DNA of 64,000 nucleotides from Bifidobacterium asteroides (lineage in GTDB: Bacteria > Actinomycetota > Actinomycetes > Actinomycetales > Bifidobacteriaceae): the NCBI RefSeq assembly GCF_003202755.1, contig NZ_QGLK01000005.1, forward strand, positions 62,001-126,000, in the 5' to 3' direction. The notes under the pieces were generated by a model, which saw only the letters and a program-made list of their open reading frames with translations, ran no database searches and had not been told where the DNA came from. How positions within the stretch are numbered: the first letter of the stretch is position 1; every line of letters starts with the position of its first letter. Below are positions 37,407-46,317 of the stretch, piece by piece. The translations under genes were made by a program, and so were the position numbers.

Positions 37407-38431
37407 CCTGACTCAGCCTTGCCCGTACTCTGCCTGATGACCAGACGGGCCGGAACCGTCGGGGCTACAGACAGGGAGGCTCCGGAAAGACGCTGCATAA
37501 GGAGATCGGCAGCCCCATGTCCAAGGGCTGAAAGGGACATATGAATGGTGGTCAGAGGCGGACTGCTCACCATGGACATGATGTCGTTGTCGAACCCGAT
37601 GACCGAGACATCACGAGGGCACTGGCAACCCAGCCGTCGTAAGGCCACGATCAGACCGATCGCCATCAGATCGTTGTGGGCAATGACCGCTCCCGTAGGA
37701 TTTGCCAGATATTTCTCTGCAAAGGAATAGCCCCCGTAAAAGGTGGGAGCGCAAGGCAGCGAGCGCTTGACGCTCATCCCCTTGGCGTCGCACTCATTGA
37801 GGATGTGCCGCCACCGTATGCCACTTGACCAGGAGGCCGCCGGCCCGTCCAAATAAGTAAGACTCCGGCAACCCAATGAGTGCAGGTAGTCGACCGCCTG
37901 GCATGCCCCCTTGGACGAGTCGATGCTGATGCTGGAGACGCCCCGAACATCACGGTTGACGCTGACAAGAGGACGCAGCTGGGCGCACTTGCGGATCATG
38001 GCATCGGGCATCCTAGGGGAGACCAGGATGATCCCCGAGACCACGGGGGCGACCGCATCGACGATCCTGTGCTCCCGGGTAATGGACTCCCGGGTATCAA
38101 GAATCAGGGTTTCGAAATGGAAACGCTCGCATTCGTCCTGGATATTGCGGATGACCCCGGTGAAAAACTGATTACCCAGGTCGGGCACAATAACCGCCAC
38201 CAGTCCCCTGCCTTGGGAGTCTGACCTGCTGTCGACCATGTCGCTGTGATAGCCCAGCGAATCAGCGACCTTCTGAACCATCCGAGCGGTCGAAATGCTG
38301 ACCCGATCCGGGCGTGAAAAGGTGCGCGAGACCGTTGAAGGAGAGACGCCGGCCTGGCGGGCCACATCATATATGGTGGTGCGGCGGTTGCCCTTGGAGG
38401 AATCGCCGCCCGAATCTGCTTCGGTCTTCAT
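37400..38431 (-). CDS. LacI family transcriptional regulator of the hexuronate genes
   Basis: 343 residues. The N-terminal helix-turn-helix with hinge covers about residues 17-70 (TTIYDVARQAGVSPSTVSRTFSRP would be the recognition core, split at AGVSPSTVSRTFSR). A periplasmic-binding-protein-like effector domain follows (GLVAVIVPDLGNQFFTGVIR, YLDGPAASWSSG, VIGFDNDIMSMVSSPPLTTI). Its placement between uxaC and the divergent uxuBA suggests that it represses these genes and responds to a hexuronate intermediate. This is an inference from position. Confidence 0.9.
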   Translation of the reverse strand: MKTEADSGGDSSKGNRRTTIYDVARQAGVSPSTVSRTFSRPDRVSISTARMVQKVADSLGYHSDMVDSRSDSQGRGLVAVIVPDLGNQFFTGVIRNIQDECERFHFETLILDTRESITREHRIVDAVAPVVSGIILVSPRMPDAMIRKCAQLRPLVSVNRDVRGVSSISIDSSKGACQAVDYLHSLGCRSLTYLDGPAASWSSGIRWRHILNECDAKGMSVKRSLPCAPTFYGGYSFAEKYLANPTGAVIAHNDLMAIGLIVALRRLGCQCPRDVSVIGFDNDIMSMVSSPPLTTIHMSLSALGHGAADLLMQRLSGASLSVAPTVPARLVIRQSTGKAESGS

Positions 38432-38679
38432 CTAGCCGTATCAGCCTTCCCTCTGCAGCCCCATAGCGCATGAAACATACGCCAACAAAGCCAAGTACCT
38501 CTTAGCGTCCAAGTATAAGTAATTCCACAATGTCCATAGCAGCCGACAGCAGTCTGGTGAGAAACAAACGGCAACTCCGAAGGCAGGCAAGCTCCCACTT
38601 GAGTAGGTTCGAAAACAAGTGGGGCCAGTGCGTACGCCTGGTCTCCACGGAATGGCTCTTTTGATAAAGGAAGACACTG

Positions 38680-40322
38680 ATGCTTCACCTGAGCGACGAT
38701 ATACATAATCAGACTGCTGCCTGGCAGAAGGCCGGTGTCACCCTGCCAACCTACGACATCGAGGCCATGCGCCAGGCCACCAAGCGCTCGCCTACCTGGG
38801 TCCACTTCGGGGCAGGCAACCTCTTCAGGGCAGTTCACGCCCCCATTGCCCAAAAACTTCTGGATTCAGGCGCCACCGACCGAGGCATATCGGTGGTCGA
38901 ATCCTTCGACCCGGCCATCATCGACCAGGCCTACTCCCCCTTCGACGACCGCTATCTTCAGGTCATCCTGAAAGCGGACGGATCCGTGAAAACCTCGTTG
39001 GCCGCCTCGATCGCAGGTGCCTATCCGCTGGGCGAAGACCCGAAGCCCCTGCGTGATCTGAGGCTGGTCTTCCGCAATCCCAGCCTGCAGATGGTCACCA
39101 CAACCATCACCGAGAAAGGCTACGCCCTGGTCGACTCCCAAGGCCGGTCGCTGCCATGGATCGCCCCGGAATTCGAGGGCGGACCCGACAAGGCCAAGAG
39201 CGCCATCGCAGTCATCACGGCCCTCTTGCTGGAGCGCTACCGGGCCGGTGCCCTTCCCCTGGCCCTGGTCAGCACCGACAACTTCTCACGAAACGGGGAG
39301 CGGTTCGGTCAGGTCGTCAGGCGGATGACCGAAGAGTGGATAAAGAGAGGCCTGGCCGAAAAAGGCTTCGGCGACTACCTCAGAGACAAGAACAAAATCA
39401 CCTTCCCACTGACCATGATCGACAGAATCACTCCAACCCAGAAGCGGAAGTGGGTCGCCGACTCAAGGCTCTGGGCATCGCCGATGCGGAGCCCTTCCGT
39501 ACCAGGGGCGGAACCGCCATGGCCCCCTATGCCAACACCGAGGAAACCTGGTATTGGGTGGTCGAGGACGACTTCCCTGCAGGACGCCCGCCTCTGGAGA
39601 AGGCAGGAGTCTACATGGCCGACAAGGATACAGTCAACGCCGCCGACCAGATGAAGGTCACCACCTGCCTGAACCCCCTGCACACGGCCCTGGCCGTCTT
39701 CGGGATGCTCCTAGGGTATCCGACCATGTCGAAAACCATCGCCGACCCGGACCTCAAGGCCTTGGTCACCCGCCTGGGGTATGTGGAAGGACTGCCTGTG
39801 GTCGAGGACCCGGGCATCTTCTCCCCCAAGGAGTTCCTCCGCCAGGTCATCGAGATCAGGGTTCCCAATCCCGGCCTGCCCGATACACCGGCGCGTATCT
39901 GCGCCGACACCTCCCAGAAGATTCCGGTCAGATACGGAATCACCATCAGCAAGTACATCCGAGCCAAGGACCTTGACACCGCCGATCTGGAAGCCATCCC
40001 GCTGATCATCGCCGCCTGGCTGCGGCTGCTGATCGGTTCGGATGGAAACGGTACGGACGATGCCGGGCGGCGGGTCAAGCTCAGCCCAGACCCGCGCCTG
40101 GAGGAGCTTCAAAGGATTCTGGTCGACATCCCACTCAAGGGGTCAGTCAGGAAGGAGACTGTGGCGACGACGATCAAGTCCATCCTGGCCGATGCCTCCA
40201 TCTTCGGAACCGATCTGAACGCCACCCCACTGGCCGACAAAATCGAGACCTTCCTGGCAGCCATGTGCCAGGGCAGTGGTGCCGTCGCAAGCACCCTTCA
40301 CAAAGCTGCAAGCGCCTGGTGA
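38680..40322 (+). pseudogene. uxuB: Fructuronate reductase (mannitol dehydrogenase family), frameshifted
   Basis: Would reduce fructuronate to mannonate with NADH. The first part (to about residue 259) reads from ATG 38680 with AAAGGAAG upstream: PTWVHFGAGNLFRAVHAPIA, LALVSTDNFSRNGERF, KITFPLTMIDRITPT. After this the correct protein (PEAEVGRRLKALGIADAEPF onward) continues in another frame to 40322. The change falls at CCAACCCAGAAG: one base is missing, most simply a C from the run at 39437-39439. Restoring it gives ITPTPEAEV and a product of about 548 residues. It is either a real one-base deletion or a sequencing error in a homopolymer. The rest of the gene is intact. Confidence 0.85.
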
Positions 40323-40395
40323 CATGGGTATCTACTGACTGGACAAGACACACAATGACAGGATCCATCCGATCCGAACGTATGGAGAGAGCATC

Positions 40396-41502
40396 ATGCA
40401 CATGGGATTCCGCTGGTATGGCCAGGGCAACGACACCATCAGCCTGGATGATATTCGTCAGATTCCGGGGGTGGAGACCATTGTCTGGTCCCTGCACCAT
40501 AAACAGACCGGCGAGGTTTGGCAGCCGGAGGAAATCGAAGAGGCCATGGCCACAATCACCGGGTTGTCTGCCAGGGATCGGGCGGCAGGCATAACCAAGA
40601 CCTTCAATGCCGACGTGGTTGAGTCGGTCAACGTTCATGAGTCCGTCAAGACCGGTTCGACGGTCCTCGGAATCAGCCGGGACCAGGCCATTGACGCCTA
40701 CATCGAGACTATAGCCAACCTGGGCAAGGCCGGGGTCAAAGTCGTCGCCTACAACTTCATGCCGGTCTTCGACTGGCTGCGCACGGAGATGTTCCACCCC
40801 TGCCCAGACGGATCCACCGCCCTCTACTACAACCAGCACCAGGTGGACCGGCTCAGCCCACAGGGCATCATCGACGAAACCCTGAAGGGGGCCGGGTCCC
40901 TGACTGTGCCCGGCTGGGAACCTGAACTGATGGAGGCCTATCAGGGAATGGACCACGAGCAGATGTACGCCAACTTCAAGTACTTCCTGGATGCCGTGAT
41001 CCCCACCTGCGAGCGCTACGGGGTCAAGCTGGCCGTCCACCCCGACGACCCTGCCTTCGACCTGTTCGGCTGGCCGCGCGTGGTCTCCAGCAAGGAGGGG
41101 ATCCAACGAGTGCTGGACCTGAATCCCAGCCCCTGCAACGGACTGTGCCTGTGCCTGGGATCCTTCTCATCCAGACGGGGTAACGACGCTGTGGATGCAG
41201 TCAAAACCTTCATGGACAGGATCTACTTCAGCCACGTGCGCAACATCCGATTCACCGACGAGCAGGGCTCATTCTACGAGGTGGGTCACCGCGCCAGCGA
41301 GGGGAACGTGGACACCGTCGGCATCATGAAAGCCTACGCCGAGGCCGATTACCAGGGCTACATCCGCCCAGATCACGGACGGCATTTGTGGAGCGAGAAC
41401 ACGGAGGCCGGTAGACCGCGGCCAGGTTACGGTCTTTATGACCGCGCCATGGGCATCCAGTATCTGCTTGGAGTCTGGGACGCTTACCGCTACAACCGTT
41501 GA
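40396..41502 (+). CDS. uxuA: Mannonate dehydratase
   Basis: Dehydrates D-mannonate to 2-keto-3-deoxygluconate. 368 residues, a TIM barrel of the xylose-isomerase-like group. Metal-ligand regions are visible as KLAVHPDDPAFDLFG, GLCLCLGSFSSR, YFSHVRNIRF and YIRPDHGRHLW. It follows uxuB by 73 bases in the same operon and carries out the next step of the pathway. Confidence 0.95.
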   Translation: MHMGFRWYGQGNDTISLDDIRQIPGVETIVWSLHHKQTGEVWQPEEIEEAMATITGLSARDRAAGITKTFNADVVESVNVHESVKTGSTVLGISRDQAIDAYIETIANLGKAGVKVVAYNFMPVFDWLRTEMFHPCPDGSTALYYNQHQVDRLSPQGIIDETLKGAGSLTVPGWEPELMEAYQGMDHEQMYANFKYFLDAVIPTCERYGVKLAVHPDDPAFDLFGWPRVVSSKEGIQRVLDLNPSPCNGLCLCLGSFSSRRGNDAVDAVKTFMDRIYFSHVRNIRFTDEQGSFYEVGHRASEGNVDTVGIMKAYAEADYQGYIRPDHGRHLWSENTEAGRPRPGYGLYDRAMGIQYLLGVWDAYRYNR

Positions 41503-41662
41503 TGGGGCAAAATCCAGCAAGACCCCCCTTGTCATGCTGTTCGGCAAGGGAGCCTTTATTTCTCATTGCCGCCAATTTCGTAGCTCATTGCCTGTCTCAT
41601 TCCTCAAGACAAACCTAGCCTGAGGGCGAAGCAGAAGAAATTCCGAAGAATAAGGAAGTGCC

Positions 41663-41703
41663 TGATGCCGGTCGGGGTCAATCGCAAACCCGACCTGGCA
41701 TCA
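41663..41703. terminator. Terminator between uxuA and uxaB
   Basis: TGATGCC-GGTCGGGT and ACCCGACC-GGCATCA arms with a short loop, about 160 bases past uxuA. The convergent uxaB gene also ends 130 bases away. The wider 41503-41834 stretch (332 bases) holds no gene. It shows no other clear element. Confidence 0.75.
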
Positions 41704-41834
41704 GACACTTATTCGGTGTTCCCGCCAGAACCACGCCCTGTGGGAAGTTTCTTTCAACCTTGGAAAACCGACATATTGTAAACGCGAGAATCAAATTGCC
41801 TTGAAGCAACTGACCCCTCGTTTGCACTATTGGC

Positions 41835-43280
41835 TCATGCCAATCGGTCAATCAGGGGCTGGACACCCCGGTCGGCCAAATCGTCCAGGTTCTTCTGTAC
41901 AGCTTCCGTGAGTCCAGCAATCCTGGTCAGATCATGACCCCAAATGGAAGCATCAGCAAGAATCCGGTCGACAAAATCATCCTGACCGGCAGCCACGCGA
42001 AAGGCATCGACGACCTTTTGATCATCCTGAATCTTCACAGCATCAACGGCCTTGCCACCATAAATCCACAACAGGCAGGACAGCGCCAGGACGATCCGCT
42101 CCGGAAGCCCACACCCCTGCTCTACGTTGGCCGTAACCAGCGGGAGAAGGCGGGAGACGAATTTGGAGACCGAGTTCAGCCCTATGGAATCCAAGGAATG
42201 CTGGACAAAGGGGTTGTCGAACCGCTCACGAACCGCAGCAGCGAAGTTCTCCAGCTCCTCCTTGGGCAGGCTCTGGACGGGGATGATCTCCTCCTCCATC
42301 TCACGGGTGATGAATGAGCGCATGGTCTTATCGCCCATGACCTGTCCTACGGTCTCGAATCCAGCCAGCCGAGCCACCTGGGCCATGGTGGTATGAGGAC
42401 CATTGAGCAGATAGACCTTGCGCTCACGGTAGGGCTGTACAGCATCGCAGGTCACCAGGTCGATTCCGGCCTTCCGCGCGGGAAGCAGCTCATCAACCTT
42501 GCGCTGGGCGGTCTGGTCGCCGGCCACGACCCAGAGCAGGAAGGGCTCGGCCTTGACCATGTTCTGGTCCTCGTAGCCCAGCCTCCCCCAAAGCTCCTGG
42601 GCATCTTCGCACGGGTAGCCAGGGACTATCCGATCCACGAGGGTGGATACGAACGTGTTCTCCCGATCAAGCCAGTCGATGAAGTCCTTACCCCATCCGA
42701 ACCGTTCGGCGACCTTTATCAGGGCACGATACAGGGCCGGACCGTTGTCGGCGATAAGCTCGCAGGGCATAATCAGGAAGCCTGGCATGGACCTGTCGAA
42801 CCTACGCTTGAGCAGATGAGCCAACTTCGCCGGATACCCCGCTGGTGGCTGGTCCGTGACCTTATCCCCGTCGTTGACGGCAATGCCTGCCTCGGTCGTG
42901 TTGGAGACGATGATCTGCGTATCAGGATCATCCGCCAGAGCCAGAAACCCCTCCCAGTCCTGGTAAGGGTTGACTGTCTTGCCGATAGAGTCAATCAGCT
43001 CATGGCTGCGGACCGGCTGTCCGTCCTTGAGACCGTCCAAAATGACGGTGTAAAGCTCTTCCTGGTCCTCCAAGGCTTGGACCCTGCCGTTTTCCCGGGG
43101 TTGGACCACTGCTACGTTCCCCCCAAACACGCCCTTGTTGTTGAGCTGCTGGACTATCCACTCAACAAATCCTCTGAGGAAATTGCCCTCTCCGAACTGG
43201 ATGATTCTGATGGGCCGTCGAGCTGCCTCTGGATTGGTCAGCCCCAGATGCACGGCCACTGCTTCCTGCAGCCTCTCCAC
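41835..43280 (-). CDS. uxaB: Tagaturonate reductase (altronate oxidoreductase)
   Basis: Reduces tagaturonate to altronate with NADH. 481 residues, the length of E. coli UxaB. The Rossmann motif RPIRIIQFGEGNFLRGFVEW, VSNTTEAGIA and the active-site region PYRERKVYLLNGPHTTMAQV place it in the UxaB branch and not the UxuB branch of the mannitol dehydrogenase family. The start is a GTG a few bases after AAAGGAAG (VERLQEAVAVHLGL); a longer frame upstream has no ribosome binding site. Altronate dehydratase (uxaA) is not in this window. Confidence 0.92.
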   Translation of the reverse strand: MERLQEAVAVHLGLTNPEAARRPIRIIQFGEGNFLRGFVEWIVQQLNNKGVFGGNVAVVQPRENGRVQALEDQEELYTVILDGLKDGQPVRSHELIDSIGKTVNPYQDWEGFLALADDPDTQIIVSNTTEAGIAVNDGDKVTDQPPAGYPAKLAHLLKRRFDRSMPGFLIMPCELIADNGPALYRALIKVAERFGWGKDFIDWLDRENTFVSTLVDRIVPGYPCEDAQELWGRLGYEDQNMVKAEPFLLWVVAGDQTAQRKVDELLPARKAGIDLVTCDAVQPYRERKVYLLNGPHTTMAQVARLAGFETVGQVMGDKTMRSFITREMEEEIIPVQSLPKEELENFAAAVRERFDNPFVQHSLDSIGLNSVSKFVSRLLPLVTANVEQGCGLPERIVLALSCLLWIYGGKAVDAVKIQDDQKVVDAFRVAAGQDDFVDRILADASIWGHDLTRIAGLTEAVQKNLDDLADRGVQPLIDRLA

Positions 43281-43522
43281 GATGCTTCCTTTCCGTCCGT
43301 TTGCCTCCCGCCCGCCGACCGCTATGTCATGGGAACCGCCATGCCATTCCTTCCATGACCAGGACTGATGGATCCGACAGACCTGTCTCAACCCGCGACA
43401 AGGCGGTAACCGTCCGATTCGTCCTTTGCTGTTTTCATGCTATGTGATAGAGGGATGGCGGAGGAATATGTTGCCAGCTGTTGCTTGTCCCGGCATTGTT
43501 GATGTGTACTTTGTATAAAACA

Positions 43523-43554
43523 GACCCTCAGATCCTTGCCTCGATCTGAGGGTC
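43523..43554 (-). terminator. Terminator of murB
   Basis: Perfect 12-base stem GACCCTCAGATC/GATCTGAGGGTC with an eight-base loop, followed on the minus strand by TGTTTTATAC. It lies 25 bases past the murB stop. Confidence 0.88.
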
Positions 43555-43579
43555 GGGAGAAAGGAATCCTCGAGCAGGG

Positions 43580-44818
43580 CTACCAGGCCAAGTCGATACC
43601 CGGGGTGACAGGTTCGGGAATCAGGCGGATGCCGAAGGTGGAATCCACGCCTTTCTGTATGGCACGGGCCAAGGCCACCATGTCGTCGGAGCCGGCGCCT
43701 CCCCGGTTGGTCAAGGCCAGCGTGTGCACGTCGGACAGGGCTGCAGCCGACCCCTCCTCCAAGGAGAAGCCCTTGTGGAAGCCTGAATGATCAATCAGCC
43801 AGGCTGCTGAGGTCTTGACCAACGCCGAGTCTTCGACAGGATAGCGCGGGGCATCCACCGGCAGAGCATTCGCGGCCTCACGACTGATGATCGGATTGGT
43901 GAAGAAACTGCCGCAGCTATGGCGGTCAAGCAGCACCCGCTCGCCCCTGGGGCCATGAAGGTCACCCTGGACTGCCTCCAGAGCCTCTTCCAGGTCGGAG
44001 GTCCGACGACATGATCCCATCCAATCGGTCAGGTACCGGTAGGGATCCTCCAGCATCCCCTTGCCTGCCCTGACGGTCAGAACCGCCTGTCGGATCCGCT
44101 CCAGGGGAAGCGTTGCCCCGACCTGCACACCCAGGGCCTTGGCAAGCTGGGCCGAATCCACCCGAGCGGCGGACCCATGTCGCAGGACCAGGGTGACCGA
44201 AAGGACCACATAGCGGGGCGTGGGGAAGAACCGTGCGTCGGGCACAGCCGGCGCCTGGTACATGGTCTGCTTGAGCAGTGAGGTTCTGTATCCGAAATCC
44301 AGATCCGAGGCCCGCAGATAGGCGGTGACCTTGTTCTGGCGGTCCCATACCTCGACCGAGTCGACAAGGCATCCGACCTCCTGGCCGTAGGCGCCGATGT
44401 TCTGGACCACCGAGGCCCCGACAGTCCCTGGGATGCCGGATAGGCCCTCCAGCCCGATCAGGTGCATGCGCACGCAGTAGGAGACCAGATCATCCCAGTT
44501 GGTCCCAGCCGTGGCGTTGATATGGACGACGGGAACGCCGCCCTCAGGCGGGGCCACCTCGTCAGGCACGCTGATGTCCTGACGGGTATCACGCACAACC
44601 ACGCCGGGAAAGTCCTGGTCAGAGGCAAGCAGGTTGGATCCCCCACCGATCAGGCAGAGGGGCAGCCCCTTGGAATCCGCGCCCTCCACGGCCTCGATCA
44701 GCCCGACCCTGTCGTGTGGCTGAACAAAGGCTGCAATGTGTCCTCCCACACCCATGGTGGTGATATCAGCAAATGTCGGAATGGCGTCTCTGGAGGATAC
44801 ATCAGGCATGCAATTCAC
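43580..44818 (-). CDS. murB: UDP-N-acetylenolpyruvoylglucosamine reductase
   Basis: FAD enzyme of peptidoglycan synthesis that reduces UDP-GlcNAc-enolpyruvate to UDP-MurNAc. 412 residues. The FAD-binding half has LPLCLIGGGSNLLASDQDFP and LSGIPGTVGASVVQNIGAYG. The type I MurB features are DLDFGYRTSLLKQ and the catalytic serine in SCGSFFTNPIIS. The start is a GTG; an ATG three codons later is possible. It is monocistronic and unrelated to the flanking uronate genes. Confidence 0.95.
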   Translation of the reverse strand: MNCMPDVSSRDAIPTFADITTMGVGGHIAAFVQPHDRVGLIEAVEGADSKGLPLCLIGGGSNLLASDQDFPGVVVRDTRQDISVPDEVAPPEGGVPVVHINATAGTNWDDLVSYCVRMHLIGLEGLSGIPGTVGASVVQNIGAYGQEVGCLVDSVEVWDRQNKVTAYLRASDLDFGYRTSLLKQTMYQAPAVPDARFFPTPRYVVLSVTLVLRHGSAARVDSAQLAKALGVQVGATLPLERIRQAVLTVRAGKGMLEDPYRYLTDWMGSCRRTSDLEEALEAVQGDLHGPRGERVLLDRHSCGSFFTNPIISREAANALPVDAPRYPVEDSALVKTSAAWLIDHSGFHKGFSLEEGSAAALSDVHTLALTNRGGAGSDDMVALARAIQKGVDSTFGIRLIPEPVTPGIDLAW

Positions 44819-45203
44819 TGTATCATCGTCCCCTTATGAGGGCCTCTCCCGAGCAGAAGCCATGCCAGACCTGGAATGCTCCCTGTCGCCCTTGGCGATC
44901 ATCAATCGGCCATACTCAGATAGCGAAGCTAGGGCGTCCAGGCGGCCGCGAAGTCTGGTCTGCCCCACCCCTATCAGGTTTTCCTATAGCTTTTGCAAGA
45001 CCCGCGCAGGCCCAGGGGACGATTAGCGGCGATAGATATTACCTATATGCCAGATCGTTGACCGGGCTGCTTACTTGGGGTTTTATGTGACAAGAGCTTT
45101 GGAAAGGGGAATCCCCAAAGCCCTGTTCCGAACCAAGAGCACCGGAGATACCTGGACACCTGACCGGGCGTCCATAGGACACGCACCAGGAAACGAGCAT
45201 GCA
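44819..45203. other. Leader region upstream of the methyltransferase-Liv-MetY operon
   Basis: This 385-base gap carries no convincing gene, although an open frame with ATG at 45075 continues into the methyltransferase. An imperfect repeat TATCAGG-TTTT-CCTATA lies at about 44975-44991. A hairpin-prone stretch CTTTGG...CCAAAG lies at about 45099-45121. I looked for SAM riboswitch, cobalamin riboswitch and T-box features and saw none. An operator or attenuator for the operon probably lies here. Confidence 0.4.
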
Positions 45204-46268
45204 ATGACAGAAGACAGACGAACCCAGTTCCACCAGATAACCCATGACCAGGGGAAACAAGCCTGGCTGACCTCCGCCTGGCAGCACCACATCGGGCACG
45301 AGTACGGTGCCGAGAATTTTGCCGCAGCCACCTTGGACTTCGTTCGCAAGTGGGATTGGGACTGGGTCAAGATCAACCCGAGGGCCATCTACTATGCCGA
45401 GGTCTGGGACGCAGTCTACGACAGGGATCACTATGATTGGCTGATCCCGCGCACTGTCCGCACGGCCATCCAGGAGGCAGGGGACATCGCCCGCATCGAC
45501 TACCGCGATCCTGAAACCAACAGGGTCCTCCAAGAGCAGATCCAGGCCGCCAGGATCATCCGAGACGGCCTGGAGGACCGAGCAGTCATCGACACGGTCT
45601 TCTCCCCGCTCTCGGTCCTCCTTCAATTGGCCGATCTCCCCCTCTACCCCGAGGGGCAGGGCTCCGCGCAGGAGGAGGACAGGAATCTGAACAGGCAGAC
45701 GCTGATCTTCGCCCAGCCCGAGGCAGCCAAGTCAGCGCTGGACAACATCGCCCGGACCCTTGCCGACTACGCAACCCTGCTGGTCAGACCCAAGGAGCAA
45801 GGCGGGGCCGGCCTGGACGGCATCTTCTTCGCCGAAACGGGCCTGGCCAGCCATGGCTACTTCAACCAGGCGCAACTGGAGGAATGGGCCAAGCCCTATG
45901 ACCGGATCGTGCTCCGGGCGGTCAGACAGGCCAATCCGGAAGCCCTGGTCCTGGTGCATACCTGCCGGGAGGATGCGCATCCTGAAGAATTCACCGATCT
46001 GAATCCTGATTTTCTTCATTGGGATCAGTTCCGCCCAGGCAATCCTGAAATCAGCACCGACTTTCCTGCTGTACCCGTGGGCGGAGCCGACTTCGAACTC
46101 TTCAACCCAGGCGGCGACGTGGACCAGATCCGCAAGGAATTGGATCAGACCATCCAGGCCCGTCAAGGCCGTCCCTTCCTCCTGGCGCCCTCATGCACCA
46201 TCCCGACGCCCGCCGACGAGGAAGCCCTGCGCCTTCTGAGCGGAACCCGGGCCCCCAAGCAACTCTGA
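45204..46268 (+). CDS. URO-D superfamily zinc methyltransferase (MtaA/CmuA-like)
   Basis: 354 residues with the TIM-barrel fold of uroporphyrinogen decarboxylase. The C-terminal half has the zinc-site pattern of the methyltransferase branch (MtaA, CmuA, MT2 enzymes): His252-x-Cys254 in LVLVHTCRED and Cys331 in LLAPSCTIPTPADEEALRLL. True HemE lacks this Cys pattern, and no other haem gene is nearby. It heads an operon with a Liv-type importer and a MetY-like enzyme, so methyl transfer to or from a sulfur compound, perhaps to homocysteine, is the best guess. The ATG at 45204 is preceded by a GGAAACGAG site. An ATG 43 codons upstream would add an unrelated tail. Confidence 0.75.
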   Translation: MTEDRRTQFHQITHDQGKQAWLTSAWQHHIGHEYGAENFAAATLDFVRKWDWDWVKINPRAIYYAEVWDAVYDRDHYDWLIPRTVRTAIQEAGDIARIDYRDPETNRVLQEQIQAARIIRDGLEDRAVIDTVFSPLSVLLQLADLPLYPEGQGSAQEEDRNLNRQTLIFAQPEAAKSALDNIARTLADYATLLVRPKEQGGAGLDGIFFAETGLASHGYFNQAQLEEWAKPYDRIVLRAVRQANPEALVLVHTCREDAHPEEFTDLNPDFLHWDQFRPGNPEISTDFPAVPVGGADFELFNPGGDVDQIRKELDQTIQARQGRPFLLAPSCTIPTPADEEALRLLSGTRAPKQL

Positions 46269-46317
46269 AACCACAAACAACCCTCGACATCAACCGTCAA
46301 ACTCCAAGGGAGACATC

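Noticed and set aside
39430-39450. Programmed -1 frameshift in uxuB
   Set aside because: The site lacks an X-XXY-YYZ heptamer and no downstream stem is evident; homologues are normally read in one frame.
37212-43535. A shared LacI operator in front of uxaC, uxuB and uxaB
   Set aside because: I compared the three upstream regions by eye and found no common palindrome; only the single TTCCTGATCAGGAA near uxaC stood out.
44819-45203. SAM, cobalamin or T-box riboswitch before the methyltransferase operon
   Set aside because: No conserved B12 box, SAM core or T-box sequence could be found; only short repeats and one weak hairpin are present.
45204-46268. HemE, the haem-pathway uroporphyrinogen decarboxylase
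   Set aside because: The HxC and late Cys motifs and the operon context point to the methyltransferase branch; no other haem gene is near.
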